From contig SCOI01000004.1 of assembly GCA_005503085.1 (NCBI GenBank), positions 234,347 to 298,346 on the forward strand: a DNA stretch of 64,000 nucleotides, given 5' to 3'. The number at the start of each line of letters is the position of its first letter. Within the stretch, counting starts at the first letter, position 1. The stretch comes from Burkholderiales bacterium C2. Lineage in GTDB: Bacteria; Pseudomonadota; Gammaproteobacteria; Burkholderiales; Burkholderiaceae_C. The position numbers were made by a program, and so were the translations under genes. Below are positions 47,261 through 57,001 of this stretch, piece after piece. The notes beneath the pieces are model-generated. The model made no database searches and was not told where the DNA came from. It was given only the letters and a program-made list of their open reading frames with translations.

Positions 47261-48075
47261 TCGTCAGCCTTCAGGGGCCGACCGATGTCGACGGTTTCAG
47301 GCGCGCGGCGCGCCAGCTGTTGACGCGGGGCATCGCCCCTGATCAGCTGGTCTGGCGGACCGAGCGCGGCACACAAGGGCTGTGGGCCGATGACGCGGTC
47401 GTCATCGACGACGCTCCCGCGAAGCCTTTCGGCGTGCCGGCCTGGATGGCGCCGCTGTGCGAGTCCGCGCTGCTGCATCGCGACCCCGGCCGCTTTCATC
47501 TGCTCTACAGGCTGCTGTGGCGGCTGGTGAACGAGCGTGACAAGGTCTTGCGACGGGACGAGCTCGACCCGGATCGCCGCGCCGCCGCCCAGCTGGCGCG
47601 CGAGGTGGGGCGCGAGATCCACAAGATGCGCGCCTTCGTGCGCTTCTTCCCCCATGGTGAGGGCGAGGCGCTGCGCCATATCGCCTGGTTCGAGCCCGAG
47701 CACCATGTGGTCGAGGCCAATGCCCCGTTCTTCGTGCGCCGCTTCGCGCAGATGCGCTGGGCCATCTTCACGCCTGAGCGCTCGATCGAATGGGACGGCG
47801 AGCGCCTGCACACCGGCCCCGGCGTGTACCGCAGCGGCCTGCCGCCGGCCGATCCGGGCGCGGCGCTATGGCTGACCTATTACGAGAATATCTTCAACCC
47901 GGCCCGGCTCAAGCTCGCGATGATGGCCAAGGAGATGCCACGCCGCTACTGGAAAAACCTGCCCGAGGCGGCGCTGATCGCCCCGCTGGCCGCCGCAGCG
48001 CAGGCGCGCAGCGAGGCCATGGTGGAGGCTCAGCCCACGCCGGCGCGGCGCATCAAGCCGATGCGCCGCCCTTGA
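47257..48075 (+). CDS. TIGR03915-family putative DNA repair protein, without fused UDG domain
   Basis: This 272-residue protein is the usual partner of the radical SAM enzyme above. Family features are [56 protein letters not shown] and a C-terminal region [20 protein letters not shown] that ends with [11 protein letters not shown]. In many betaproteobacteria this domain is fused to a UdgX-type uracil-DNA glycosylase of about 200 further residues. Here the protein stops soon after the first domain ([12 protein letters not shown]), so the glycosylase is absent or encoded elsewhere. It shares the SOS-controlled transcript. Its end overlaps convergent paaY by 23 bases. Confidence 0.88.
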   Translation: MIVSLQGPTDVDGFRRAARQLLTRGIAPDQLVWRTERGTQGLWADDAVVIDDAPAKPFGVPAWMAPLCESALLHRDPGRFHLLYRLLWRLVNERDKVLRRDELDPDRRAAAQLAREVGREIHKMRAFVRFFPHGEGEALRHIAWFEPEHHVVEANAPFFVRRFAQMRWAIFTPERSIEWDGERLHTGPGVYRSGLPPADPGAALWLTYYENIFNPARLKLAMMAKEMPRRYWKNLPEAALIAPLAAAAQARSEAMVEAQPTPARRIKPMRRP

Positions 48076-48664
48076 GCGCCTGCAAGCTGCCGTAGTTGGA
48101 ATCCGGCAGGCGCGGCCGGTCAGCCTCTTCGGCCGCCAGCGGCTGGACCTCGACCAGGCTGGCCTGGCAGCGCCGGGTCAGCTGCTGGTAGGTCTGGGTG
48201 CCCTCCAGCTTCCAGCGCATCTCGTCCTCGCTCAGCGGCCGCATCACCTTGGCCGGCAGTCCGGCGATCAGCGACTTCTCCGGCAGCTTGAGTCCGGCGC
48301 GCACAAAAGCGCAGGCCGCGACGATGCTCCAGGCCCCGACCTCGGCCTCGTCCATCACCACCGCGTTCATGCCGACCAGCGCGTTATGCCGCACCACGCA
48401 GCCATGCAGCACCGCACCATGGCCGATATGGCCGTTGGCCTCGACGACGGTCTCCGACTTCGGGAAGCCGTGGATCACGCAAGTGTCCTGAACATTGGCG
48501 CCCTCCATCAGCACGATGCGGCCGAAATCGCCGCGCAAGGAGGCGCAGGGGCCGATATAGCAGCCGGGTCCGACGATCACATCGCCGATCAGCACAGCCG
48601 TCGGGTGGACATGGGCACTGGGATGGACGACCGGGGTGACGCCGTCGATGGCATAGCAGGGCAT
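48053..48664 (-). CDS. paaY: PaaY, gamma-carbonic-anhydrase-like phenylacetate thioesterase
   Basis: The 203-residue protein is a left-handed beta-helix (hexapeptide repeat: [24 protein letters not shown] turns, [19 protein letters not shown]). Zinc-ligand histidines occur in [20 protein letters not shown]. In E. coli PaaY hydrolyses stalled CoA thioesters formed during phenylacetate breakdown. The start at 48664 has GGAG upstream. It is divergent from paaG, with a TetR-type palindrome in the shared region. Confidence 0.92.
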   Translation of the reverse strand: MPCYAIDGVTPVVHPSAHVHPTAVLIGDVIVGPGCYIGPCASLRGDFGRIVLMEGANVQDTCVIHGFPKSETVVEANGHIGHGAVLHGCVVRHNALVGMNAVVMDEAEVGAWSIVAACAFVRAGLKLPEKSLIAGLPAKVMRPLSEDEMRWKLEGTQTYQQLTRRCQASLVEVQPLAAEEADRPRLPDSNYGSLQALKGGASA

Positions 48665-48752
48665 GGATCTTTCTCCGGGCAATGGTTCGGGTGAGTTCGG
48701 GATAACCCTTGAATCTTGGGCTTGCGCCAAATCAAGCTGCACCTTACGATCT

Positions 48753-48766
48753 ACCGACCGGTCGGT
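48753..48766. promoter_or_regulatory. PaaR-type (TetR) operator between paaY and paaG
   Basis: ACCGACCGGTCGGT is a perfect 14-bp palindrome in the 143-base divergent gap. The form is typical for TetR-family operators. The obvious ligand is the TetR regulator encoded at 55081-55701 in the same cluster. One site could control both paaY and the paaG operon. Confidence 0.8.
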
Positions 48767-48807
48767 CAAGAGTGTTTGGCCGGCAGCGATGGAGTGAGAC
48801 AAACACG

Positions 48808-49620
48808 ATGACTGCCACCACCGAGGCCTTGCTGCTGATCAGCCAAGAGGGCGCCGTGCGCACCCTGACGCTGAATCGCCCTGCGGCACTGAATGCGTTC
48901 ACCACCGCGCTGCTGGTGCAGCTGCGCCAGGCCCTGGAGGCCGCCGCCGAGGATGGCACGGTGCGCTGTGTCGTGATCACCGGTGCGGGGCGCGGTTTCA
49001 GCGCCGGCCAGGACCTGTCCGACCCGCTGATCAAGCCGCCGATGGAGCCCGGAGAGACGCCCAAGGACATCGGTCATCTGCTCGACAACTACTACATCCC
49101 GCTGGCGCTGCGCCTGCGCAGCATGCCGATTCCGGTGATCGCTGCGGTCAACGGCGTGGCGGCCGGCGCCGGCGCCAGCCTGGCGCTGAGTTGCGATCTG
49201 GTGCTGGCGGGCGAGGGCGCGAGCTTCATCCAGGCTTTCTCGAAGATTGGCCTGGTGCCCGACTGCGGCGGGACCTGGCTGCTGCCGCGCCTGGTCGGCC
49301 GCGCCAAGGCGTTGGAGCTGGCGCTGCTGGGCGACAAGCTGCCGGCCGCCGAGGCGCAGGCCATGGGGCTGATCTACCGTGCCGTGCCTGATGCCGAGCT
49401 GGCCGCCACGACGCAGGCGCTGGCGCAGAAGCTGGCACAGATGCCGGTCAAGGCCCTGGCCGCGACGCGCCGGGCCTTGGACGACAGCCTGCTGATGGAC
49501 TACGAGTCGGCCTTGAAGAACGAGTCGCAGCTGCAAAGCCGGCTAGGCTTCAGCCCCGACTATCTGGAAGGCACGGCCGCCTTTCTGCAAAAGCGCAAGC
49601 CCAGCTTCACGGATCGCTGA
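48808..49620 (+). CDS. paaG: Ring 1,2-epoxyphenylacetyl-CoA isomerase PaaG
   Basis: A 270-residue enoyl-CoA hydratase/isomerase superfamily enzyme. It converts the ring epoxide into oxepin-CoA and also acts as a double-bond isomerase in the lower pathway. The CoA-binding and oxyanion regions are [34 protein letters not shown], and the catalytic acidic region [20 protein letters not shown] (PaaG-like Asp in VPDCGG). The ATG at 48808 was chosen because upstream in-frame sequence overlaps the operator. It opens the paaGIKABCDE run. Confidence 0.93.
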   Translation: MTATTEALLLISQEGAVRTLTLNRPAALNAFTTALLVQLRQALEAAAEDGTVRCVVITGAGRGFSAGQDLSDPLIKPPMEPGETPKDIGHLLDNYYIPLALRLRSMPIPVIAAVNGVAAGAGASLALSCDLVLAGEGASFIQAFSKIGLVPDCGGTWLLPRLVGRAKALELALLGDKLPAAEAQAMGLIYRAVPDAELAATTQALAQKLAQMPVKALAATRRALDDSLLMDYESALKNESQLQSRLGFSPDYLEGTAAFLQKRKPSFTDR

Positions 49621-49626
49621 CAGCTC

Positions 49627-50064
49627 ATGGATGCACAACAAATTGCCGAAGCCGTCCGCGATGCGATGTTCGCGAACGACCGCGCCAGCAAGGCGCTCGG
49701 GATGGAGATCCTGTCCATCGCTCCCGGCCGCGCCACGCTGGCCATGACGGTGCGTGAGGACATGCTCAACGGCTTTGAGATCTGCCACGGCGGCCTGATC
49801 ACCACCTTGGCCGACTCGACCTTTGCCTTCGCCTGCAACTCGCACAACGAGCTCACCGTGGCCTCGGGATTCAGCGTCGACATCGTCGCGCCCGGCAAGC
49901 TAGGCGACCGGCTGACCGCCGTCGGCGAGGAAGTGCATCTGGCCGGGCGCACCGGTGTCTACGACATCACCGTGCGCAACCAGCGCGAGGAACTGGTGGC
50001 CGTGTTTCGCGGCAAGTCCTACCGGATCAAGGGCAAGCCCATCGTTCAAGGAGTTTCTGAATGA
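49627..50064 (+). CDS. paaI: Phenylacetyl-CoA pathway thioesterase PaaI
   Basis: This 145-residue hot-dog-fold thioesterase has the active-site helix ICHGGLITTLADSTFAFACN, with the catalytic aspartate in LADS. PaaI hydrolyses ring-hydroxylated phenylacetyl-CoA derivatives to protect the CoA pool. It starts 6 bases after paaG and overlaps paaK by 4 bases. Confidence 0.94.
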   Translation: MDAQQIAEAVRDAMFANDRASKALGMEILSIAPGRATLAMTVREDMLNGFEICHGGLITTLADSTFAFACNSHNELTVASGFSVDIVAPGKLGDRLTAVGEEVHLAGRTGVYDITVRNQREELVAVFRGKSYRIKGKPIVQGVSE

Positions 50065-51371
50065 CCGTCAAAACGCCCGCCCCCGGCGATCTCGAGCCTA
50101 TCGAGCGCGCCAGCCTGGATGAGCTGCAGGCCCTGCAACTGCAGCGCCTGAAGTGGAGCCTGCAGCATGCCTACGAGAACGTGCCGCATTACAAGGCCGC
50201 CTTCGATGCTCAGGGTGTGCATCCCTCGGATCTGAAGACCCTGGCCGATATCGCCAAGTTCCCGTTCACGACCAAGAAGGACCTGCGCGACAACTACCCC
50301 TTCGGCATGTTCGCGGTGCCGCGCCAGCAGGTCTCGCGCATCCATGCCTCGTCGGGCACGACCGGCAAGCCCACCGTGGTCGGCTACACCGCCAAGGACA
50401 TCGACACCTGGGCGAATCTGGTGGCCCGCTCGATCCGCGCCTCGGGCGGCCGACCCGGCGACATCATCCATATCGCCTATGGCTACGGTCTGTTCACCGG
50501 CGGCCTGGGCGCGCATTACGGCGCCGAGCGCGCCGGCTGCACGGTGATCCCGATGTCCGGCGGCCAGACCGAGAAGCAGGTGCAGCTGATCCAGGACTTC
50601 CGGCCCGACATCATCATGGTCACGCCCAGCTATATGCAGGTGATCATCGAGGAGTTCAATCGCCAGGGCCTGGACGCGCGCGAGTCCTCGTTGAAGGTCG
50701 GCATCTTCGGCGCCGAGCCCTGGACCGAGGCGATGCGCCGCGAGATCGAGGCCAAGGCCGGCATCGACGCGGTCGACATTTACGGCCTGTCCGAGGTGAT
50801 GGGGCCAGGTGTTGCCAACGAGTGCATCGAGTCCAAGGACGGCCCGGTGATCTGGGAAGACCATTTCTATCCCGAGATCATCAACCCCGAGACCGGCGAG
50901 CCGGTGGCGGACGGCGAGGAGGGCGAACTGGTCTTCACCTCGCTCTCCAAGGAAGCTCTGCCCATCATCCGCTACCGCACCCGCGACCTGACGCGGCTGC
51001 TGCCACCGACCTCGCGCAGCATGCGCCGCATGGGCAAGATCGTCGGCCGCAGCGACGATATGCTGATCATCCGCGGCGTCAATCTGTTCCCGACCCAGAT
51101 CGAGGAGCTGGTGCTGCAGGAGGTGCAGCTGAGCGGTCAGTACCAGATCGTCGTCAGCCGCGAGGGCCTGCTCGATGCGGTCGAGGTGCGCTGCGAGCTG
51201 CAGCAAGCGGCGGTCGGCGCGGCCGATGTCGGCGCCATTGCCAAATCGCTGCAGCACCGCATCAAGACCCTGATCGGCGTCAGCACCAAGGTGCATATCG
51301 GCGCCCCCGATTCGATTGAACGCACGCTGGTGGGCAAGGCCCGTCGTGTGATCGACCAGCGTCCGAAGTAA
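50061..51371 (+). CDS. paaK: Phenylacetate-CoA ligase PaaK
   Basis: A 436-residue ANL-superfamily enzyme that activates phenylacetate with ATP and CoA, the first pathway step. The P-loop-like ATP motif is [15 protein letters not shown], the A5 motif [17 protein letters not shown], and the hinge region [20 protein letters not shown]. Usual family length. It overlaps paaI by ATGA; paaA starts 11 bases after its stop. Confidence 0.97.
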   Translation: MTVKTPAPGDLEPIERASLDELQALQLQRLKWSLQHAYENVPHYKAAFDAQGVHPSDLKTLADIAKFPFTTKKDLRDNYPFGMFAVPRQQVSRIHASSGTTGKPTVVGYTAKDIDTWANLVARSIRASGGRPGDIIHIAYGYGLFTGGLGAHYGAERAGCTVIPMSGGQTEKQVQLIQDFRPDIIMVTPSYMQVIIEEFNRQGLDARESSLKVGIFGAEPWTEAMRREIEAKAGIDAVDIYGLSEVMGPGVANECIESKDGPVIWEDHFYPEIINPETGEPVADGEEGELVFTSLSKEALPIIRYRTRDLTRLLPPTSRSMRRMGKIVGRSDDMLIIRGVNLFPTQIEELVLQEVQLSGQYQIVVSREGLLDAVEVRCELQQAAVGAADVGAIAKSLQHRIKTLIGVSTKVHIGAPDSIERTLVGKARRVIDQRPK

Positions 51372-51382
51372 GGAGCTTTCAT

Positions 51383-52390
51383 ATGTACACCCAAGCCATG
51401 AGCGTCGGTCCGCAGGACGCGCCGAGCAGCAGCAAGATCAAGAGCGCCGAGGAGATGCAGCGCGAGGCAACCTTCGAGGCCCGCATCGACGCCGGCGACT
51501 TCATCGAGGCCAAGGATTGGATGCCGGACCACTACCGCAAGACCCTGGTGCGGCAGATCAGCCAGCATGCGCACAGCGAGATCGTCGGCATGCTGCCCGA
51601 GGGCAACTGGATCACGCGGGCACCGACCCTGAAGCGCAAGGCGATCCTGCTGGCCAAGGTGCAGGACGAGGCCGGCCACGGCCTGTATCTGTACTCGGCC
51701 GCCGAGACCCTGGGTACCAGCCGCGACCAGATGCTGGACGCGCTGCACAGCGGCAAGGCCAAGTACAGCTCGATCTTCAACTACCCCACCGTGACCTGGG
51801 CCGATATCGGCGTGATCGGCTGGCTGGTGGACGGGGCGGCCATCATGAACCAGGTGCCGCTGTGCCGCTGCTCCTATGCGCCCTATGCGCGGGCGATGAT
51901 ACGTGTCTGCCGCGAGGAGAGCTTCCATCAGCGCCAGGGCTATGAGAGCCTGCTGGTCATCATGCGCGAGGGCACGGCCGAGCAGAAGGCCATGGTGCAG
52001 GACGCGGTGAACCGCTGGTGGTGGCCCTCGCTGATGATGTTCGGCCCGGCCGACAAGGACTCGCCGAATTCCGAGCAGTCGATCCGCTGGGGCATCAAGC
52101 GCATCACCAATGACCAGCTGCGCCAGAAGTTTGTCGACGCCACGGTGCCGCAGGCCGACATCCTCGGCGTGACCCTGCCCGACCCCGACCTGAAGTGGAA
52201 TGCCGAGCGCGGCGAACACGACTTCGGCGCGATCGACTGGGCCGAGTTCTGGCGTGTCGTCAACGGCGACGGCCCGATGAACCGCGAGCGCCTGGGCGCC
52301 CGCGTCAAGGCCTGGGACGACGGCGCCTGGGTGCGCGAGGCCGCGCTGGCCCATGCGCGCAAGCAAGCAACCAAGGAACAAGCAGCATGA
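51383..52390 (+). CDS. paaA: 1,2-Phenylacetyl-CoA epoxidase subunit PaaA
   Basis: The 335-residue catalytic subunit of the ring epoxidase carries the diiron centre. Ligand-containing helices are visible: [17 protein letters not shown] and [15 protein letters not shown]. The substrate-binding segment [17 protein letters not shown] is typical. GGAG lies 9 bases before the ATG. It overlaps paaB by 4 bases. Confidence 0.97.
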   Translation: MYTQAMSVGPQDAPSSSKIKSAEEMQREATFEARIDAGDFIEAKDWMPDHYRKTLVRQISQHAHSEIVGMLPEGNWITRAPTLKRKAILLAKVQDEAGHGLYLYSAAETLGTSRDQMLDALHSGKAKYSSIFNYPTVTWADIGVIGWLVDGAAIMNQVPLCRCSYAPYARAMIRVCREESFHQRQGYESLLVIMREGTAEQKAMVQDAVNRWWWPSLMMFGPADKDSPNSEQSIRWGIKRITNDQLRQKFVDATVPQADILGVTLPDPDLKWNAERGEHDFGAIDWAEFWRVVNGDGPMNRERLGARVKAWDDGAWVREAALAHARKQATKEQAA

Positions 52391-52689
52391 CTAGCAATAC
52401 CTCGACCCAGACCGAATGGCCGCTGTGGGAAGTCTTCGTGCGCAACAAGGCGGGCCTGGACCACAAGCATTGCGGCAGCCTGCATGCGGCCGACGCCAAG
52501 ATGGCGCTGCAGATGGCGCGTGATGTCTACACCCGGCGCCAGGAAGGCACCAGCATCTGGGTGGTGCTGTCCAGCCAGATCGTCGCCAGCGACCCGGGCG
52601 AGAAAGGCATGTACTTCGACCCGATGGAAGACAAGGTGTACCGCCACCCGACCTTCTACGAGCTGCCCGAATCCCTGAACCATATGTAA
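52387..52689 (+). CDS. paaB: 1,2-Phenylacetyl-CoA epoxidase subunit PaaB
   Basis: This 100-residue small subunit has the conserved core [40 protein letters not shown] and the C-terminal SLNHM-like end. PaaB bridges the PaaAC heterodimers in the epoxidase assembly. The start overlaps the paaA stop (ATGA); paaC begins 10 bases after its stop. Confidence 0.96.
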   Translation: MTSNTSTQTEWPLWEVFVRNKAGLDHKHCGSLHAADAKMALQMARDVYTRRQEGTSIWVVLSSQIVASDPGEKGMYFDPMEDKVYRHPTFYELPESLNHM

Positions 52690-52699
52690 TCGGTCCACC

Positions 52700-53473
52700 A
52701 TGGCTGCATCAATCAATGTGGGCGCGAGCCCCGAAGTCCAGTACCTGCTGCGCCTTGGCGACAGCTGCCTGGTGCTGGCCCAGCGCATCTCCGAATGGTG
52801 CGGCCACGCGCCCATCCTGGAAGAGGATCTGGCCTTGTCGAATATGGCGCTGGACCTCCTGGGCCAGGCTCGCGGCCTGCTGACCCATGCGGCCAAGCTC
52901 GATGGCCAGGGCCATGACGAGGACCAGCTGGCCTTTCTGCGCGACGAGCGCCAGTACCTGAACCCGGTGCTGATGGAGCTGCCGCGCGGCGATTTCGCCT
53001 ACACCCAGCTGCGCAATTTCGCGGTCGCGACCTGGCTGCTGCTGCTGTGGCAGCGCCTGCTGAGCTCCAGCGATGCCGAGCTGGCGGCGATCGCCGGCAA
53101 GGCCGTCAAGGAAGCCGCCTATCACCAGCAGCATGCTGCCGACTGGGTCGTGCGCCTGGGCGACGGCACCGAGGAGTCCGCCGCCCGCATGCAGGCCGCA
53201 CTGGCCAGCCTCTGGCCCTACTTCAACGAGCTGTTCGACAGCGATGCGGTCGACACCGCTGCGGCCGCGCAAGGCCTGGGCCCTGCCTGGTCCGAACTGA
53301 AGCCCGCATGGCAGGCCCAGATGGCCGAGGTGCTGGCCGATGCCGGCCTGGCTTGCCCCAAGGACAGCCCCTATCAGAGCCAGGGCCGTCGCGGCATCCA
53401 TAGCGAGCATATGGGCCATATGCTGGCGACCCTGCAGTATCTGCAGCGTGCCTACCCCGGAGGCCGGTGGTGA
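52700..53473 (+). CDS. paaC: 1,2-Phenylacetyl-CoA epoxidase subunit PaaC
   Basis: A 257-residue four-helix-bundle structural subunit that pairs with PaaA and stabilises it. Typical stretches are YLLRLGDSCLVLAQRISEWC, GHAPILEEDLALSNMALDLL, FLRDERQYLNPVLMELPRGD and VKEAAYHQQHAADWVVRLGD. The C-terminus RGIHSEHMGHMLATLQYLQR matches the family. It overlaps paaD by one base (TGATG). Confidence 0.96.
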   Translation: MAASINVGASPEVQYLLRLGDSCLVLAQRISEWCGHAPILEEDLALSNMALDLLGQARGLLTHAAKLDGQGHDEDQLAFLRDERQYLNPVLMELPRGDFAYTQLRNFAVATWLLLLWQRLLSSSDAELAAIAGKAVKEAAYHQQHAADWVVRLGDGTEESAARMQAALASLWPYFNELFDSDAVDTAAAAQGLGPAWSELKPAWQAQMAEVLADAGLACPKDSPYQSQGRRGIHSEHMGHMLATLQYLQRAYPGGRW

Positions 53474-53997
53474 TGAACCAGGCCAGCGCGCACGGCCCCG
53501 CCTGCGGCCGGCTCGAAGCCGCCTGGGAGGTGCTGCGCCAGGTCCCGGACCCCGAGGTGCCGGTGATCAGCCTGTGCGAGCTGGGCATCGTGCGCGATCT
53601 GAAGGAAACCGCCGGTGGCCTGGAGGTGGTGCTGACGCCCACCTACTCGGGCTGCCCGGCCACCGAGCTGATTCAGGACGATGTGCGTGCCGCGCTGGCC
53701 GCCTTCGGCGAGATCGAGATCACGATGCAGCGCGCCCCGGCCTGGACCACCGACTGGATCAGCGACGCGGGCCGCGAGAAGCTGCGCGCCTATGGCATTG
53801 CCCCGCCGGGGCCGGTCGCGGCGGGCCAGGGCCAGCCGATCCGGCTGGTGCATCGCGCCTCGCTGACCAAGCTGGCCTGCCCACGCTGCGGCAGCGAGCA
53901 GACCGAAAAACTCTCGGCCTTCGGCTCCACCGCCTGCAAGGCGCTGTACCGCTGCATGGCCTGCCGCGAACCCTTTGAGCACTTCAAACCGCTATGA
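53473..53997 (+). CDS. paaD: PaaD, Fe-S-assembly-related protein of the epoxidase
   Basis: The 174-residue protein has an N-terminal DUF59/MIP18 domain (VPDPEVPVISLCELGIVRDL, TPTYSGCPATELIQDDV) and a C-terminal four-cysteine zinc or Fe-S ribbon (CPRC near 135 and CMAC near 163). PaaD is thought to help mature the Fe-S cluster of the reductase PaaE. The ATG at 53473 overlaps the paaC stop; two GTG codons just upstream are alternatives. Confidence 0.95.
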   Translation: MNQASAHGPACGRLEAAWEVLRQVPDPEVPVISLCELGIVRDLKETAGGLEVVLTPTYSGCPATELIQDDVRAALAAFGEIEITMQRAPAWTTDWISDAGREKLRAYGIAPPGPVAAGQGQPIRLVHRASLTKLACPRCGSEQTEKLSAFGSTACKALYRCMACREPFEHFKPL

Positions 53998-55073
53998 GCC
54001 TCCACTTCCATCCGCTGCGCGTGCGCGAGGTCCGGCCCGATACCGAGGAGGCCGTGATCGTCAGTTTCGAGGTGCCCGCCGAACTGAGCGAGACCTTCCG
54101 CTTCACCCAGGGGCAATACCTGACCCTGCGCCACGAGGTGGCCGGCCAGGACCTGCGCCGCTCCTACTCGATCTGCGCCGGCGTCGATGATGGCGAGCTG
54201 CGCGTCGGCGTTCGCAAGGTGGAGGGCGGCGTGTTTTCGTCCTGGGTGCACCAGGCCTTGAAGGCCGGTGACGAGATCCAGGTGTTCCCGCCGCAGGGCC
54301 GCTTCTTTGCGCCGCTGGACGCGGCCGCGCGTCGCCACTATGTCGGCATCGCGGCCGGCTCGGGCATCACGCCCATCCTGTCCATCATGAAGACCGTGCT
54401 GGCGCGCGAGCCGCTGTCGCGCTTCACGCTGATCTATGGCAACCGCCGCCAGGCCTCGACCATGTTCAAGGAAGAGATCGAGGACCTGAAGAACCAGTAC
54501 CTGACCCGGTTGTCGCTGCACCATGTGTTCTCGCGCGAGGCCGTCGATTCGCCGCTGATGGCCGGCCGCATGGACCGCGCCAAGATCGCCGAGTTCCTGC
54601 AGACCCTGGTGCCGGCCGCCGGCATCGACCAGGTCTTTGTCTGCGGACCCTTCCAGATGAATGACGAGGTCGAGGCGGCGCTGCTGGCGAGCGGCGTGCC
54701 CGAGGAGCGCATCCATATCGAGCGCTTTGGCACGGTTGAGATGCAGACCGGCAAGCCGGCGCCGCACGAGGTGCGCGAGGGCGATGCCGACAGCGCCCGC
54801 ATCACGGTGATACGCGACGGCGTCAGCCGGGAGATCGAGTTCAGCAAGACCGACCCCAGCATCCTGGATGCTGCGGCCCGTGCCGGCATGGACGTGCCGT
54901 TCTCGTGCAAGAGCGGGGTCTGCTCGACCTGCCGCTGCAAGCTGATCGAGGGCGAGGTGCGCATGGACAAGAATTTCGCGCTCGACAAGAAAGAGCTGGC
55001 GGCCGGCTTTATCCTCAGCTGCCAAGCCCATGCGCTGACGCCGCGCGTGGTGATCTCATTCGACGAAAGATAA
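53994..55073 (+). CDS. paaE: 1,2-Phenylacetyl-CoA epoxidase reductase PaaE
   Basis: The 359-residue electron-transfer subunit moves electrons from NADPH to the diiron site of PaaA. The FAD domain has RRSYSICAG, the NAD(P) domain GIAAGSGITPILSIMKTVL, and the plant-type 2Fe-2S domain CKSGVCSTCRCKL plus the last cysteine in ILSCQAHAL. It overlaps paaD by 4 bases. The regulator gene follows 7 bases after the stop. Confidence 0.96.
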   Translation: MSLHFHPLRVREVRPDTEEAVIVSFEVPAELSETFRFTQGQYLTLRHEVAGQDLRRSYSICAGVDDGELRVGVRKVEGGVFSSWVHQALKAGDEIQVFPPQGRFFAPLDAAARRHYVGIAAGSGITPILSIMKTVLAREPLSRFTLIYGNRRQASTMFKEEIEDLKNQYLTRLSLHHVFSREAVDSPLMAGRMDRAKIAEFLQTLVPAAGIDQVFVCGPFQMNDEVEAALLASGVPEERIHIERFGTVEMQTGKPAPHEVREGDADSARITVIRDGVSREIEFSKTDPSILDAAARAGMDVPFSCKSGVCSTCRCKLIEGEVRMDKNFALDKKELAAGFILSCQAHALTPRVVISFDER

Positions 55074-55080
55074 GCACTCC

Positions 55081-55701
55081 ATGGCCCGAGGCAGAGCCCC
55101 AGGTTTCGAATCCACCCGCGAGGAAATCCTCGCCGCCGCCGCGCGGCTGTTCGCGCGCAAGGGCTATCCCGGCACCTCGATGAACGAGGTGGCCGAGGCC
55201 TGCGAGGTCTCCAAGCCGACGCTCTACCACTACGTGCGCGACAAGCATGAACTCCTGATGCAGATCTGCGAGAGCCATGTGCAGAGCCTCGCCGGTCTGG
55301 TCGAGGAGGTGCGCGCGCAAGACCTGGCCCCCGAGCCGCATCTGCGCGCGCTGATCGCGCGCTTTGTGCGCGAGTATGGCGAGGCGCAGCACCAGCACCG
55401 GGTGCTGACCGAGGATGTGAAATTCCTCGACGACGCCGACCGCGAGCGCCTGCTGCTGGTCGAGCGCCAGGTGGTGGCGGCCTTTGCCGAGGCGGTGGCC
55501 GCAGTTCGCCCGGAGCTGCAGGCCGCGCGCCTGCACAAGCCCTTGACCATGCTGCTGTTTGGCATGATCAACTGGACCTTCACCTGGCTGCGGCCCGATG
55601 GTGAATTGAGTTACGAATCGGTGGCGCCTATGGTGGCCGACCTGTTCTTTGGCGGATTGGGCGCGGTGCAGGCCAGCAAGCCGGCCGCTCTTGTTGAGTA
55701 G
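55081..55701 (+). CDS. paaR: TetR-family regulator, probable PaaR
   Basis: This 206-residue repressor has the helix-turn-helix MNEVAEACEVSKPTLYHYVR in its first 55 residues (preceded by ILAAAARLFARKGYPGTS) and a variable helical effector domain. In betaproteobacteria TetR-type PaaR proteins control paa genes and respond to phenylacetyl-CoA. It lies at the end of the core operon and the palindrome at 48753-48766 is its likely site. No such palindrome is visible directly upstream of this gene. Confidence 0.88.
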   Translation: MARGRAPGFESTREEILAAAARLFARKGYPGTSMNEVAEACEVSKPTLYHYVRDKHELLMQICESHVQSLAGLVEEVRAQDLAPEPHLRALIARFVREYGEAQHQHRVLTEDVKFLDDADRERLLLVERQVVAAFAEAVAAVRPELQAARLHKPLTMLLFGMINWTFTWLRPDGELSYESVAPMVADLFFGGLGAVQASKPAALVE

Positions 55702-55739
55702 TTGAGTCAGTGCAAAACAAACCCTTGGAGACGATGACG

Positions 55740-56897
55740 ATGAAGCGCAACAACATGATCAAGAACCTGGTGGCCCTGGCCGCTGCCGCCGTGGCCTTTG
55801 CCGCGCAGGCCGACATCAATGTCGGCGTGACGGTGTCGGCCACCGGCGCCGCCGCGTCGCTGGGCATCCCGGAGAAGAACACCATCACGCTGATGCCCAC
55901 GACCATTGCGGGCCAGAAGATCAACTACATCGTGCTGGACGACTCCTCCGACACCACGGCGGCGGTCTCCAACACCCGCAAGCTGATCACCGAGCACAAG
56001 GTCGATGTGGTGGTGGGTTCCACCGTGACGCCGAACTCGCTGGCGATGATCGACGCCGTCTCCGAGGCCAGCACGCCGATGATCTCGATGGCCGCCTCGG
56101 CCCGTATCGTCGAGCCCATGGACGCGAAGAAGAAGTGGGTCTTCAAGACGCCGCAGAACGACATCATGATGGCCCTGGCCATCGTCCAGCACATGGTGGA
56201 CAACGGCGCCAAGACCGCCGCTTATATCGGCTTTGCCGATGCCTATGGCGAAGGCTGGTACCAGGAGTTCGCCAAGATCGCTGCGGTCAAGGGCCTGAAG
56301 ATCGTCGCCAACGAGCGCTACAACCGCAACGACACCTCGGTGACCGGCCAGGTGCTTAAGCTGGTGGCGGCCAAGCCCGATGCGGTGCTGATCGGCGGCT
56401 CCGGCACGCCGGCCGCGCTGCCGCAGAAGGCGCTGAAGGAGCGCGGCTACAAGGGCCAGTACTACCAGACCCATGGCGTGGCCAATAACGACTTCCTGCG
56501 CGTCGGCGGCAAGGACGTCGAGGGCACCTTCCTGCCGTCCGGCCCGGTGCTGGTGGCGGCCCAGCTGCCGGCCAGCCACCCGGTGAAGAAGAGCGCGCTG
56601 GCCTATATCGCCAAGTACGAAGCAGCCTTCGGCAAGGGCAGCGTCTCGACCTTCGGCGGCCATGCCTGGGATGCCGGTCTGCTGCTGCAGGCCGCCGTTC
56701 CGGTCGCGCTGAAGAGTGGCGCCCAGCCCGGCACGCCGGCCTTCCGCGCCGCGCTGCGCGACGCGCTGGAAGGTGTGAAGGAGTTGCCCGGTGCGCACGG
56801 CGTGTTCAATATGTCGGCCACCGACCACCTGGGCCTGGACCAGCGTGCCCGCGTGATGGTGAAGATCGAGAACGGCGCCTGGAAATACCAGCCCTGA
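55740..56897 (+). CDS. Branched-chain-type ABC substrate-binding protein in the paa cluster
   Basis: The 385-residue periplasmic binding protein (LivK/HAAT type) has a signal peptide ending in VAFAAQA. The body contains NVGVTVSATGAAASLGIPEK, IVLDDSSDTTAAVSNTRKLI and DAVLIGGSGTPAALPQKALK. The start at 55740 has GGAG nine bases upstream; the ATG six bases earlier is possible. In a paa context the ligand may be phenylacetate or a related aromatic acid. The permease and ATPase genes are not within the window. Confidence 0.9.
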   Translation: MKRNNMIKNLVALAAAAVAFAAQADINVGVTVSATGAAASLGIPEKNTITLMPTTIAGQKINYIVLDDSSDTTAAVSNTRKLITEHKVDVVVGSTVTPNSLAMIDAVSEASTPMISMAASARIVEPMDAKKKWVFKTPQNDIMMALAIVQHMVDNGAKTAAYIGFADAYGEGWYQEFAKIAAVKGLKIVANERYNRNDTSVTGQVLKLVAAKPDAVLIGGSGTPAALPQKALKERGYKGQYYQTHGVANNDFLRVGGKDVEGTFLPSGPVLVAAQLPASHPVKKSALAYIAKYEAAFGKGSVSTFGGHAWDAGLLLQAAVPVALKSGAQPGTPAFRAALRDALEGVKELPGAHGVFNMSATDHLGLDQRARVMVKIENGAWKYQP

Positions 56898-56917
56898 TCG
56901 GAGCGGCAGCCGACGGC

Positions 56918-56943
56918 CGAGCGGGCTGATCTCAGCCCGCTCG
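56918..56943 (+). terminator. Strong hairpin between the binding-protein gene and paaZ
   Basis: CGAGCGGGCTGA (56918-56929) and TCAGCCCGCTCG (56932-56943) are perfect complements with 2 bases between, so a 10-bp stem with a 6-base loop can form. Only a weak T stretch (CCTTTG) follows, so it may be an attenuator or mRNA end structure rather than a full terminator. Confidence 0.5.
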
Positions 56944-57001
56944 CTGCGTCCTTTGCCGGCCCGATACCCTGGTCAAGACTGATTTATTTGCTGAGATCGC
57001 C

